A stretch of 64,000 bases of DNA from Saposhnikovia divaricata (lineage: Eukaryota > Streptophyta > Magnoliopsida > Apiales > Apiaceae): the NCBI GenBank assembly GCA_036435485.1, contig CM071597.1:171598147-171662146 (forward strand). The letters run 5' to 3'. This document shows, piece by piece, positions 10,983-24,071 of the stretch. The number at the start of each line of letters is the position of its first letter. The stretch's first letter is position 1. A program made the translations under genes and the position numbers. The notes beneath the pieces were generated by a model that saw nothing but the letters and a program-made list of their open reading frames with translations, ran no database searches and was not told the origin of the DNA.

Positions 10983-13499
10983 TATAAGAACCCCAAATTT
11001 TGGATATAATTAAAACTTTTTATTATGTACTGAGGTAATGGTGAATAGTGATTACGAATACGATGTAACGATTGAGATAATGAATGAAAGGAATAGATTT
11101 GGATTCAAATGTTTTTATGCCATGAAGAATACTATTGGTTGACACTTTAGATAATAATTATCTATCTCCTAGGGAATTGAGATTTGATAACTCTAGAGGA
11201 GAAGATTATTCTTATGCCATCCAAATCGATATCTGTTATTGGTCCAGAGGTTCCGTAAAAAGGTTAAGGAACGATCGAAAGAGATCAAGCACAATTGTAC
11301 AACCCTAAGAGGATGAGTAAAGAAAAATGGATGAATAGTGATTTTGGGTGGACATAGGAATATTATTAGACGACGCGATATATAAGTATCCGGAACGAAA
11401 TTCTGAGTTCGTATTAGTGATCTAGGGGGAAAAAGAGTGTATGTAAAAGCTGTCGGATTCTGAAAAATAGCACTTTTATTTTCCCCGAGATTTCTCTAGA
11501 CACTGAAAGACTTAAGGAATTATGGAAGGGATTTAAGGAATATAGGTTCAAGAATTATTAAAGAGAATTGAAAATGATGGTGTAGATTTTAAGACGGTTT
11601 CCGGTAAACCCTAACAAGGTATTCCTCCGAACGATCAACAAAGTTGTGCCACAATAAAGAAAGGGAATGCAACATATATGACGTAACGTATTGATTTATT
11701 TAACAAGACAAAAAGGGAATCTAATTGGTGGAAGAAAGAAAGAACAAAGTGACTTACATATAAGTCAACTAAACAAAGGAGTGGTGTTTTTGCACTTTAG
11801 CCAAAAAGGGAATGCTTAATGTAATGGAAACAAGTGGTCAAGTAGATTGGTGACACTTGGTCCAATAGCTTGCTAACAACACAAAAGAGAAGATGCATCC
11901 ATTTATAGATAGGCATTACTTGTATCAAGTCATTACACTTAACAAAACAATTAGCAAATCCATTCCATTCAAGAGTTATAAAATCATGAAGTTGATGATG
12001 AATAGTAACTCATGATTTTTCATGTTTTGTTTTCTTAAGTTTATGGCTTCCAAAGGATGTTCTAAGCAAGGTTCAAGACTTGTGAGGCCTTAATATCATT
12101 TTTAAGCTTCAAATAAAGGTATAATCCTTGAACCCCCTTTTTATGAATCCTGGATGTTGGATGAGTTTTAGTGATGTTATGCATATTTAGAGTACTAGAT
12201 ATATGTGTGGGTTTTATGAGATGATAATATAGTTTATATGAACGGAAAGACATTGCTTGGTCTTAGTTCAAGGATAAATAACATGTATGTGTGATTTGGA
12301 GTGGATGGTATAATAATTGGAGGGTTTTGATTTTGGAATTATCAAAGTTATAGCCGTCGTAATGACCGATTTTCGTTAGACCTTTATAACTCGATCATAA
12401 CAGTTGATATTAGTTCCTGACCTTGGTAATATTGTGACTGGTCCTTGTAGATCTCGAGCAATAGATCGTTTTGGCGCGAGAATCAAAACATTTCGACTTA
12501 CGGTTTAGGAGTTATGGCCGATATACTAAAAGTAGTTCGAAATTGTAAACGAGAATTCGTAACTGCAATTGAACCCTCGTAAAATACGTAAGTCAGTGGC
12601 GAATCTTGGTAATTAAATACTAGAGGTAAAAATGAAGGTGCGAGAGAAAACCTCATGTGAAACGGATCGTTTTCCGATTTTATAAAAATGTTTGAATCGA
12701 AGTTAAACGCGAACGAACCCATAAAAACCCCCTTGGTTATAACTTTGGTAAAACACGTAGAAAACGAATGATAAAACTCGAAGTATAATCCCGGTTCGTA
12801 ATCGATCGACTTTCAAACTTATACGACTTAAGTATATACCGAGTGTGGGTATGATGACATGTCGTAATAATGAACAAATGTCGGATCGTATCAGTAATAA
12901 AAAGAATTACACTAAAAGGTGTATAACGAGATAATTCAAAAACGTGTTTCGATTTAAGTAAAGTTTATACTTAGACTTTTAAAAGGTGTTAAGTGGTTAA
13001 TCTCGAATGTTCTGATTCTTTATAGATCATCGAGCAGACCAAGGACACGCTATCTCCACCCACACCTGAGTACCAGGCAAGTTTCCAATACCTTGGAACT
13101 GTTGTTGTGATAATATATGTATATGATTTCTGTTTTACATATGCCATCGCATGCATGCCTGTTTCCAATTATATTGTGACTTTGGTTTTTGTGATACTTG
13201 TTCCCTGAATTGATATTGGCTTATAGACTAGATACTAATTATTAGTGATAAGCCGGATTATTTTGGTAAGACCCTTAGCGAAGGGCATATGATATTCATT
13301 CTAAATATAGACCGGGAGTCGGTATTTTGAGATATAGATAGTCGTGGAAACCCGGAGGGATTCCAACGACAGATTATTATTTATCTGAGGAATGTTATTG
13401 TTAAACGTTATTATATTCTATAAAGTATCAATTACTTGGAAATATTTCCAAGATTTCGAGTATTATCTCAGTCGAGAGATAGTAAATGAATGTTGGTTT

Positions 13500-13955
13500 C
13501 GAATATTCATTTAGAGTTGATTATTTAATGAATATTATTTTGATATTCATTAGAATGTTATTTATTAAATGAATATTACTTTCGAATATTCATTTAATGT
13601 TTTATGTACTTGATGAATATTATTTTAAAATATTCATTGGAAGTTCTATTTACTTAAGGAATATTATTTCGATTATTCCCTTAAAGTTTTGATTATTAAA
13701 TGAATATTATTTGGATATTCATTTAGAAGATTATTTATTAAATGAATATTATTTGGATATTCATTTAGAAGATTATTTATTAAATGAATGTTACTTGGAT
13801 ATTCATTTAGAAGATTAAATATTAGATGAATATTATTTTCAAATATTCATTTAAGGTTTGACTTATTTATTTAATATTATTTTAAACATTTATTGGAGTT
13901 TAATTATTTAATGAATATTATTTTTAATATTCATTTAAGGAGGGTTTTATTTAGC
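13500..13955. repeat. AT-rich palindromic array in element A 3' LTR
   Basis: About ten units of 40-45 bp with the core AATGAATATTATT plus ATATTCATTT. Two adjacent units around 13690-13775 are nearly identical, which suggests recent local duplication. Confidence 0.87.
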
Positions 13956-14766
13956 AAATAATTCTATATATTCATTCGAGGATTACTTACGAGCAATATT
14001 ATGATTTAATGATATTCCGTAATTATTATTGAGTTAATGAATATTCTTGGAATATTTATTTAATTCTTTTAAATTCTTTTTAAAATGATTTATATTATTC
14101 GGAGATTATCTTTCACCTCCAGTTATTATGCAAAATATTTCGGAGTCTTTTTACGACTATCTTATCAAGGAAAGGTTCCCAACTATTTATTTTTCATTTA
14201 AATCTATCTTAAAGGATTTAAATGCTCGCTCAAACTTTCATATTATAGGGGAACCTACTTGAGCAATGTTATTTATCTTGTTGACTTCCCGGTCATAATT
14301 TATCCTTTTCACTCGCAACTTGGTTGCTATGGACTCATTAAGTCTGTGTGTACCTTCTCATCATTCGAGGGGTAAGATTGTTGGAACAAGTTGATATCCA
14401 CTAGCAAGCAAAAGCTTGGGAAATATTGGTGAATTTTCCTTTCCAACTAGATACGACTACTTTGTGGAGTCTTATCAACAAGTATTTCACTTGGGAAAGG
14501 GAGGACAAACTCTACGTTTCAATGATGTGGATTTATTCGAACTAGGAGTCGTGTGTAAGAGTCCGAGTCGCGCAGTCCATCACAAGGCCTAACCATTGGC
14601 CAGGGAGTTACTATTAAAGGCAATCGATAAGTGGAGCCGTCAGTTCTTCCTTCTACCGGTAGTAAACTATATTGGGCTGTACCCTCCCCGACTGATCATC
14701 AGGGAGTGGGACAGCTGGCGCGTAATAACTCCAGTATTGGTTCATCTCCCAAATTAAGAATTCCCT

Positions 14767-14844
14767 GCAACACGTATCGAAGAGTCTTCTTTCAGGTTGA
14801 CGGTGTCTTCCGCAACACGTATCGAAGAGACTTCTTTCAGGTTG
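14767..14844 (+). repeat. 33-bp direct duplication in element A 3' LTR
   Basis: Copies at 14767-14799 and 14812-14844 start GCAACACGTATCGAAGAG, with the same 45-bp spacing as the pair at 3405-3482. Confidence 0.9.
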
Positions 14845-15517
14845 TAGGACTTCATAAAATGTTAATAACTGGAATTTCAATATTTTCCTTGCAAGTTCCT
14901 CTTTATATGATAAATGATAATATCTTGCTTATTTTGACTTAGCAGATATTTCCATAAAATAAATACTTTAAGTTACCTTGTAACTTCATCGTTCATATTA
15001 TACTGGCATCATTTCCGTAAATGCATGGCATATGGTTTGAAAGATATTTTTGAACTGTTATATATTATCGTTCAGTTAAATATTATTGTTGGTGGGCTAT
15101 TGCTCACCCTTGCTTTATTATTATATCACAACAACAGCTAGACCAGATGACTCGCACAGGACGCACTCGACGCAGGCGAGGATAATGAGACTACCAGAGC
15201 CGAGGAGAAAGCTATTGGTAGGATAGATTCATTCATTCCGTACCAAATATATGGACTAGTATGACTTATGTAAATGGATGGCAAAGAGTACGTATTCATA
15301 TTGTAATTCTTTTTGGATTGTAAGAACTCATAATGTGCTTAATAAAATTTGGGTGTTACTCTGATTTCATCTCTAGGACTATAACGGGTGTGTTTTATAT
15401 TGTTGTGTTGGGTCATAAAGATGTAATTTATTTTATGTTGAGGTAAGTTCAAGTATTGTGGACAGAATTGGAGACCGTAACGACCGAATCCCGGACCCCG
15501 GATCTGGGGGTGTTTCA

Positions 15518-15522
15518 TAAAC
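15518..15522 (+). repeat. Right target-site duplication of element A (TAAAC)
   Basis: Directly follows the LTR end. It is followed by TACTATTA, the continuation of element B sequence interrupted at 4473. Confidence 0.95.
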
Positions 15523-17789
15523 TACTATTATGGTTCGTATTGCACCGTTATCAGAAGGAATGTGAATTCCCTCAACCTTTTATGACCTTCACGGTCCTAC
15601 CTTTTATCACTTTGCTTCTTTGGTATGAGCATTTATAATTATCCCTGAATACCTATAGTGTCGGCCACCTTTTTGGACTTTCTTGATAATAATTATCTCT
15701 TACCATCAATGTTTCCTGGATCTATTCCACCTCAAATTCCTCTACCTCGTTCACATCACTGTTGGGCGAAAGTATTCTCCCTTAAGCTCTGCTAAAGGAG
15801 AAAATATATCTATCTGTCTTTTTCCATAAGTCATTGCTTCCACCTTCCCATGGGAACTTTATCAAAGTTACTCTCAATCATACCTAGGATATTTGTTCTC
15901 TTAGTTCTTTCTTGTTCTAGGATAATCTCAACCTTCTTTGATTCCATCCATACCTCATCATGGTTTCATACATGCCTCATCTGGCATTATTATTATTGTG
16001 TCTTACATTCTCTACCAAACTTCTATTTTTAAACTCATAATATTAACTTTTTCCTTGTAAGGTTGCTTAGGTCGTCCTCATCATTCCTCCTGTATTTTCT
16101 AGGTACAGGGTATATCAAAACGTCATTGATCAATACTCTAATAATTCTATCTATGTTCTTTCCAGAACTCTTTTTAATAATCCTTACAGGTCATTGTTGC
16201 CTTAGAAAATACAACTCATGTCATTTGAATTCACAATGTCTTTATTAAGGTTAATGCCATCCCTTGTGCATTCCCCAGGGTTTGTCTTAATTTATGGATT
16301 TCCTATTCTTAATTCAACTGCCAAGGAATTCTTGCATCCTATAATTGGCAATCAAAACATGTATCCTTAATAAAGGTCTCTTTTCAATCATTCTCATTTG
16401 ATAACCGATCGGTAGCTTAATGCTAACCTCTTCTTTCCGATAGTTGTCAGCCTATTTGACCTTCCAAAAGACAATGTATGTCTATCTGCTCTCTTACAGA
16501 ACTTGGTAATGGTAGCAAGGATGTTCTGGAAGATATTGGTCAAGTTCAACTTGAATCTTTCAGTACTTATCGTTCTTTGCAAAGGTACTTGCCTCAGACA
16601 AAATTTCTACAGCATACTGATCAATCTCTGACCATTTCTATACTCTCTTCATAAACTTTCATTGTTTACTTTCCTTTGTCATAATATATTTATGGTATTT
16701 ATGATACCTTAACATCATACATCTCAAGTCACTATACTTCTATTTTTACACGTAATCTTGGACAAACATATACACATGAATCACTTTAGTACGGGTGACC
16801 CCATTCCAAAAAAAAAATTAGTAAATTCCCAATCAAAACATGGGTTGCAAAGGGTTCAGTAGAAGATTCCTATGATCTCATTAATATTTCCTTTATATCA
16901 GAAGCCCTTGCAGTCGGTGCTTACTTGGAAGCAACCCTGCTTTGTCCTTTCATTCCTGGTCTAGTCACTTGATAATCCTTTGTGACTTGGCCTCAACTGG
17001 CCACACTAAAATAAAAATATATGATTTTAGGGGTTGGCTAATTAGCATTACTTTTCTAGCAATTGCCGGCATAGTGCCTTCTTCTTTGATACCTTTCTAC
17101 CTTTCCAAAACTTTACTTCATATAAGTCTTAATCGATTACTCGGCACCGTCTCCGGTCACCTTTCCTCTACTTTTATCTTTTTAACTATTCTTATCAATC
17201 CCACGTGCCACACAAGCTTACCATTCCTGGCATAACAGCCTTTTCATTTAAGTCAATCCAGGAATTTCTCGTTCCGGCTAGTTTCCTACTTACATTTCCT
17301 GTTTCCGTCCAATATCACTTCATCATTTTATCTCTACCATTGATTGTAATACTCAGGGTCCGTCTACTAACCCATATAACGGAAACCTACCCAATCCACA
17401 GGCTTCGCTCCGTTTATATTCTCTTCAATGATGTTCTCTGATAATCAGAAAGACAAGGTTTGCCAAAGTTTTCCGAATTCCTTTCCAGAATCAGGGAAAT
17501 TTTGGTCAATCTATCCACCTACTGGTAACATTAAGGAGACCAGTTTCGAAACCTGAAGAATAGTTCTATGAACCTTCAAGCATGTAGAACCATAAGCAGT
17601 CATAGTTAACGAAATAATCGTCATCAGATTGGAAGTTTAATCCACTTGAGAGAAACCAATTATATACATCCCTTAGATGGGAATCAACAGTTGCAAACTG
17701 AAACCTGTCACAACGTCCTGATACCTATACGTCCTGATATTCAATATTACTAAATGTTAGTCTACCTAACCACTAGTCTCAGAAGGAAC

Positions 17790-18000
17790 ATTACCGTCGG
17801 AGTTGGTTGTTCCACAAAATTGGCACCACTAAGGCCATCCGAACCTGGTGAACCGTGCTGTCCGAATGCATCCGTAAGTACTTTGTCGTGCTGCGCAAGC
17901 ACACATCATAATCCTTTATGCGAAGCGTCGTTGGAAGCACAAAGTCTCCTTTTTCCATTAAGCAATGCCAACTCTTGGTCATTACCAATTTCATCATTTA
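17790..18000 (-). pseudogene. Ty3/gypsy RNase H remnant, element B
   Basis: Minus-strand text matches the A copy base for base over long stretches. The aspartate block is present, and the GLG following it is altered by substitutions. Embedded in non-coding sequence. Confidence 0.65.
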
Positions 18001-18906
18001 GCTCCAGGAAGATTTTCTCACATTTTTTTTAACTGCTGATCGTATTACTTGATTCATTATAATTCCGCGTCGGAGTAAACTTAAGGTAACTACTATAATC
18101 CATTCAAAGAAAGAATTTAATGTTCCTCTGAATCACATGCATCTAACATTTATGGTTCATCATTTAACTGTATTGAAATAACTCTATACTCAGTCTCTGA
18201 CAGTAGTCTCATTACGAGTTCATCTTGACTCAATGGTCTTATCTTCCGGTAGGTTCTGAGACCATTGTCTTGCTTGCTACTTCCTTATATAACTTTATCC
18301 AATCATGCTGTCACTTCCCAATGTCTTTGATAATCACGCATTATTCTAACTCTTTTCTCACTGATCTGAAGGTCTCTAAGGATTCTCATCTATCCTCATA
18401 TGAGTTCTCAAGTAATCCTTTCAATCCTTCTTACTTGCTGGTACTACATCCAGTAGTCCGGCTACGAATCCAACATGAATCTTCAGTTCTCTTGCTAATA
18501 GCTTAGTTCTTTATGCCCACTTTTCTGAGCACTATACCTTAATCATCACAGTCTTTATGGTTGCAGCCCTCATTCCTCAAGGGTAAGCTCCTTATCCTAA
18601 CAGGATTTTCCTTATCTGCTGGAACCTCTTCGGGTCTCCAGTAGGGTACTCTATCGAATTTACCCGCTGATCTTCAACATATAATAAAGCATCATCGTGC
18701 TGCTTCTCGTATGCCTCAAGGTGTGTCGCCTTACTCGTTGATACGATATCGATCTAAGTTACTATCATGATACTTAAGAGTTCTAATAAGGGTTTTATAT
18801 GTCAGCACTACATTATGTAGTCCAACTATGAACTTGGCAAGAGTTCTTATTATCTTAGTGAATTTATTGTTTTAACGTCGCCTCATCTCTGGGGTTTATA
18901 ACGTAC

Positions 18907-18918
18907 GCTCTGATACCA
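18907..18918 (-). other. Primer-binding site, tRNA-iMet type (element B)
   Basis: The minus strand reads TGGTATCAGAGC four bases inside the LTR edge at 18923. This fixes 18923-23372 as the 5' LTR of B. Confidence 0.93.
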
Positions 18919-18922
18919 TTTC

Positions 18923-21900
18923 TGTAACACCCCAAGATCCGGGGTCCGGGATCTGGTCGTTACGGTCTCCATTTCTGTCCATAATACTTGAACTTACTTC
19001 AACATAAAATAAATTACATCTTTATGACCCAACACAACAATATAAAACACACCCGTTATAGTCCCAGAGATGAAATCAAAGTAACAATCAAATTTTATTA
19101 ATCACATTTTGAGTTCTTGTGACCCAAAAGAATTACAATATCGACACATACTTTTTGCCATCCATTTACATAAGTCATACTAGCCCATATACTTGGTACT
19201 GAAAGAATGAATCTATCCTACCAATAGCTTCCTCTTCAGCTCTGGTAGTCTCAGCGTCCTCGTCGGCGTTGAGTACGCCTTGTGCGAGTCATCTGGTCTA
19301 GCTGTTGTTGTGATATAATAATAAAGCAAGGGTGAGCAATAGCCCACCAACAATAATGTATAACTGAACGATAATATATAACAGTTCAAAAGTATCTTTC
19401 AAACGATATGCCATACATTTACAGAAATGATGCCAGTATAACATAAACGATGAAGTTACAAGGTAACTCAAAATGTATATATATACGTGGGAATATCTGT
19501 TATGTCAAAGATAAGCAAGATATTATCATTTATCATAAAAGAGGAACTTCCAGGAAAAATATTACGATTCCAATTATGAATACTTTTCCAATACTGCCAA
19601 CAATGATAAGGTTGCAGAAAATAAATGAATTTGAATGATGAACTAATGTTGGAGTATTCACCGCACCCGCTGTTCCAATCCTTACCATGATCAGTCGTAG
19701 ATTGTACAGATAAATTTATATTTACTACCGGTAGAAGGAAGAGCTGACGGATTTACTTGTCTACCGCCCTGTTAGATCTCCCCGGCCAACGGTTGGGCCA
19801 ATGGGATGGACCGGCGCTACACGACCTCTTACACGATTCCAAGTTCGAAAAGAAGTTCATGACTCTGAACGTAAAGTTCGTCCCCCTTTCCCCAAGTATA
19901 ATACTTGTTGATAAGACTCCACAAAGAAGTCGTATCTAGTTGGAAAGGAAAATTCAACATCATATACCATCTTGTTCCAATAATCTTACCAATCGAATGA
20001 TGAGAAGGTTACTCAAAGATTCAAATGATTAACAGCAACCAAGTTGCGAGTGAAAAGAATAGTTTTAAAAGATTTATGACCGGGAAGTCAACAAGATAAA
20101 TAACATTGCTCAAGTAAGGTTCCCCTATAATATGGAAGTTGAGCGAGCATTTAAATCCTTTTAAGATATTTAAATGAAAAATAAAGAGTTGGGAACCTTT
20201 CCTTGATAAAACAGTCGTAAAAAGAGTCCGAAATATTTTACATAATATCTGAAGGTGAAAGATAATCTTCGAATAATATAAATTATTTTAAAAAGAATTT
20301 AAAAGAATTAAATAAATATTCCAAGAATATTTATTAAATCAATAATAATTTTGGAATATTATTAAATCATAATATTGCTCGTAACTAACCCTCGAATGAA
20401 TATATAGAATTATTTACTATATAAATCCCTCCTTAAATGAATATTCAAAATAATATTCATTAAATAATTAAACTCCAATAAATATTTAAAATAATATTCA
20501 ATAAATAAGTCAAACCTTAAATGAATATTTGAAAATAATATTCATTTAGTAAATAATCTTCTAAATGAATATCCAAATAATATTCATTTAGTAATCGAAA
20601 CTTTAAAGGAATATTCGAAATAATATTCCTTAAGTAAATAGAACTTCCAATGAATATTTTAAAATAATATTCATCAAGTACATAAAACCTTAAATGATTA
20701 TTCGAAAGTAATATTCATTTAATAAATAAAATTCCAATGAATATCAAAGTAATATTCATTAAATAATCAAACTCTAAGTGAATATTCAAAAATAATATTC
20801 ACCTAATATTTCTCGACTCAGATAATACTCAAATAGCATTCTTCGAAAGATTTCCAAGTAATTGATACTTTATGGAAATATAAATAAGGTTTAATAATAA
20901 CATTTCTCAAAATAAATAATAATCTGCCGTTGGAATCCCTCCGGGTTTCAACGACTATCTATATATCTCAAAATACCGACTCCCGGTCTATATTTAAGAA
21001 TGAGTATCATATGCCCTTCGCTAAGGGTCTTACCAAAACAATCCGGCTTATAACTGATAATTCGTATCTAGTCTATAAGCCAATGTCAATTCAGGGAACA
21101 AGTATCATAATATAATTTGACAATAGGCATGCATGCTATGGCATATGTATCAGAAACAACATATATACATATTATCACAACAACAGTTCCAAGGTATTGG
21201 AAACTTGCCTGGTAATCGGGTGTGGGTAGAGATAGCATGTCCTGGGTCTGCTCGATGACCTCTAAACAATCAGAACATTCGAGATTAACCACTTAACACC
21301 TTTTAAAAGTCTAAGTATAAACTTCACTTAAATCGAAACACGTCTTCAAGTTATCTCGTTATGCACCCTATTGTGTAACTCTTTTTGTCACCGATATGGT
21401 CCGACATTTGTTCGTTATTAAGACATGTCATCAAACTTACACTTGGTATATACGTAAATCGTATAAGTTCTAAGGTCGGTCGTTTATGAACCAATATTAT
21501 ACCTTGAGTTTTATAGCCCGTTTTCTAAGTGTTTTACCAAAGTTATAACCAAGCGGGTTTTTAGGGGTTCGTTCACGTTTAACTTTGATTCAAACATTTT
21601 TATAAAATCGGAAAACGATCCGTTTGACATGTGGATTCTCTCATACCTTCCTTATGACCTCTAGTATTTATTTACCAAGATTCGCCACTGAGTAACATGA
21701 TTTACGAGGGTTCAATTGAAGTTACGAACTTTTACTTACGGTTTCGAACCAATTTTAGTAATTTGACCATAACTCCTAAACCGTAAGTCGGAATATTTCG
21801 ATTCTCACGCCAAAACGATCTATGGCTCGAGATCTACAAGCACAAGTCATAACATTACCAAGGTCAGGAATTAATATTAAGTGTCATGCTCGGTTTCTAA

Positions 21901-23372
21901 GTGTTAATAAAAATTAGGCATTACGACGACTATAAATCGGACGTTCCAAAAATCATAATCATCAAACCAAGCCACACCGGGCATCAATACAATTTATAAA
22001 CATGATTCTCATCTCAACAAGCTCTATAACCACTGATCTTAACCTCAAAATCATCATGCTTCTTAAATCACATAACTAACTACATAATCAGCTTATAATC
22101 ACCACTATAATCATACAATGCTAAACCCATCAAAAACATATATAAATCTTAAATCAAATGCTAGGGTTTCAAGAGGTCTACCTTCCTTGGAGTATGTTCT
22201 TGCCTCACTAAGCTTTGTATGATCCTTGAGTGGCCTTAAGATAGCTAAATAAACCATAAGAATCAAAGAAAACAAGATTAGTTCTTGAAGAACACTATTC
22301 ACCCTCCTTTTTCTTGATTTTTTTGAAAATGGAAACAAAGGAGTTTGGACTTGAAATTTCTAGGAGATTAGTTTCTTGAAATATAGAACTCACCTTAAAA
22401 ATTACTAGATCAAACAAGGAGTGGAAGGTGGATTTGTGTTCTTGAATTATGGCATAAGTCGAATGGAAAGAAAATGGAGAGTGGTGGTGTTTGCTTGGCT
22501 TGTCTCTTGGTTTGATTGTGTTGAAATGAATTATTGTTGATGTTAAGATAATATCTAGACCATAAAGTAGCTTTAATAAAGCTAATATGTCATGCATGAG
22601 GTGTTTTAAGAGACATGTGTTGGTTTTTGTGTGGTAAGATGGTAAAGAATGCTAAGTACTTGGTTTAATCTCTAAGTGTTCTAGTTCCTTTGTACTAGTT
22701 TGGTTACTAGATATTTATTACTTGCACATGCATGCACCTTGCTCTCTTCTTGCTCTTTTGTCCGGTTATTGCTCAATTCATTGATCATTCGAAAGAATAT
22801 CCCAAGGATTTCTAGTTAGAGTTTTACCGAAAACCTTCTTAATATTTATAATACTATACTCCATCATTCTTAATAACTCTCGGATCCATATTCCTTAAAT
22901 CCTTTTAATAATCTCTTAGGTCTTTCAGTGTCCAGGAAAATCTCGGGGAAAATAAAAGTTCTATTTTTCAGAATCCGACAGCTTTTACATACACTCTTTC
23001 TTCCCCTAGATCATTAATACGAACTCAGAATTTCGTTCCGGGTACTTCTATATAGCGTCATCTAATAATATTCCTAATTCCACCAAAATCAATATTCACC
23101 ACTTATTCTTTACTTATTCTTTTAAGGTTATATAGATGTCCCGGTCCTCTTTCGATCGTTCCTTAACCCTTTTTCAGAACCACTGGACTGATAACAGATA
23201 TCGATTTGGATGACATAATAATAACCTTCCCCCTTGGAATTATCAAATCTTAATTTTCTAGGAGATAGATAGATTGTCAATGAATAGCATTCTTCATGAC
23301 ATATAAGTATTTGAATCCATATCCATTCCATAATAAAAGTTTTAGTTCCTACCAAAAATCGGGGTTCTTACA
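18923..23372 (-). repeat. 5' LTR of element B, full length (4,450 bp)
   Basis: The plus strand begins TGTAACACCCC and ends GGTTCTTACA, so the minus-strand LTR runs TGTAAGAACCCC to GGGGTGTTACA. It contains the palindromic array (20290-20840) and the CCCTTCGCTAAGGG hairpin near 21013. It lacks the 33-bp doubled block of A. It ends abruptly at 23373 in the interior of element C, so GTTAC (23373-23377) is the expected right half of its target duplication. The left half is lost. Confidence 0.93.
20290..20840. repeat. AT-rich palindromic array in element B LTR
   Basis: Same unit type as in A, reverse orientation, about ten units with AAATGAATAT and ATATTCATT arms. Confidence 0.85.
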
Positions 23373-24071
23373 GTTACTGACGTTTCATGCCACGCTACTA
23401 GTTTTTTCGTATCTATAGTACTAAAATTATCGGTTATCACCACAAGAGTTAGTTAAAGAACCCATCCATTACTTTATTCAAAACACTCCTTGCTTCATGG
23501 TCCATAATTATTTTCCAATATTTTCTTTATCAATCACATCCGTTTTATTGTTTGATTGTTATTCACTTCTGTTATTTACCTCCACTGTTATCTCATTATC
23601 ATGACGTCCTTTGTACTTGGCACCTTCTTATTGGTATCCCGTCACGTTTACTCAATAATCATCACATTCTTGGGATCAACTTTCCTCTGTTCAACCATCT
23701 AAATTCTCACTTTTTTGATCCACGAGGCTCCTTATTATTCAGTCAATCTATTTCCTCGAATTCTCTTACTTAAGGGGAGTTAATCTGTTGGTCTCTTACG
23801 CTTTCAATTTCAACTATAATCTCTTTGTGAGTCACCATAGCATTATCATTTATTTCAAACATCCCACCATTCCAATTTAAACCCTCCGAAATAAATCTTG
23901 CCGATTTCTCTAACTTCGATTCAATATCATCTATTTCTGCAAAACTTGTCTCTCAACATCTCGTTAATCCTTCCCACGGGGATACTTTTAGCTTCATGAA
24001 TCTCCAATCTCATATTCTCTATCTTGTTTGCGCAGACATACACCATCATAAACTTGCTTGTCATTCATCAA
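23373..24071 (-). mobile_element. Element C distal internal part
   Basis: The minus strand aligns with element A from about 10213 back to about 9480. Relative to A it lacks about 240 bp (A about 9590-9835), which removes the GPY/F and linker relic. It starts exactly where the LTR of B ends, so B inserted here. No reading frame of note. Confidence 0.8.

Larger units (their letters stand above)
4474..15517 (+). mobile_element. Element A: complete but defective giant-LTR Ty3/gypsy retrotransposon
   Basis: The element is bounded by a 5-bp duplicated target and carries a deleted 5' LTR (4474-5513), tRNA-iMet PBS, a degenerate internal region, PPT and a full 3' LTR (10983-15517). Pol relics (RNase H with DASYKGLG, integrase GPY/F LSPRLIGP, and a chromodomain-proximal DIRPGLTYE) place it with Ty3/gypsy chromoviruses, most likely the Tekay/Del group. 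No gag, protease or RT domain is readable. Only about 1.1 kb separates the PBS from the RNase H relic, too little for a normal gag-PR-RT. It inserted into element B and is the youngest of the left nest. Clade assignment is inferred from short motifs. Confidence 0.9.
10983..15517 (+). repeat. 3' LTR of element A, full length (4,535 bp)
   Basis: Starts TATAAGAACCCC (the expected TG changed to TA) and ends GGGGTGTTTCA next to the TAAAC duplication. It contains the region shared with the 5' LTR, a variable block (11650-12060), a segment with the GACCCTTAGCGAAGGG hairpin near 13267, the palindromic AT array, and a conserved terminal block. It differs from the 5' LTR at several positions per hundred bases by eye, so the insertion is not recent. 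No coding region is evident. Confidence 0.93.
15523..18922 (-). mobile_element. Element B internal region, proximal part, degenerate
   Basis: On the minus strand this is collinear with element A from about 9065 back to 5514 and lies just inside the 5' LTR of B. An RNase H relic corresponding to 6640-6860 of A lies at about 17790-18000 and retains the same replaced continuation. No intact frame remains. With 5514-9065 of A it forms an inverted repeat of about 3.4 kb. Confidence 0.87.

Noticed and set aside
23373..23377. Claiming a verified target duplication for B (GTTAC)
   Set aside because: The left end of B is deleted, so only one copy exists and it cannot be verified.
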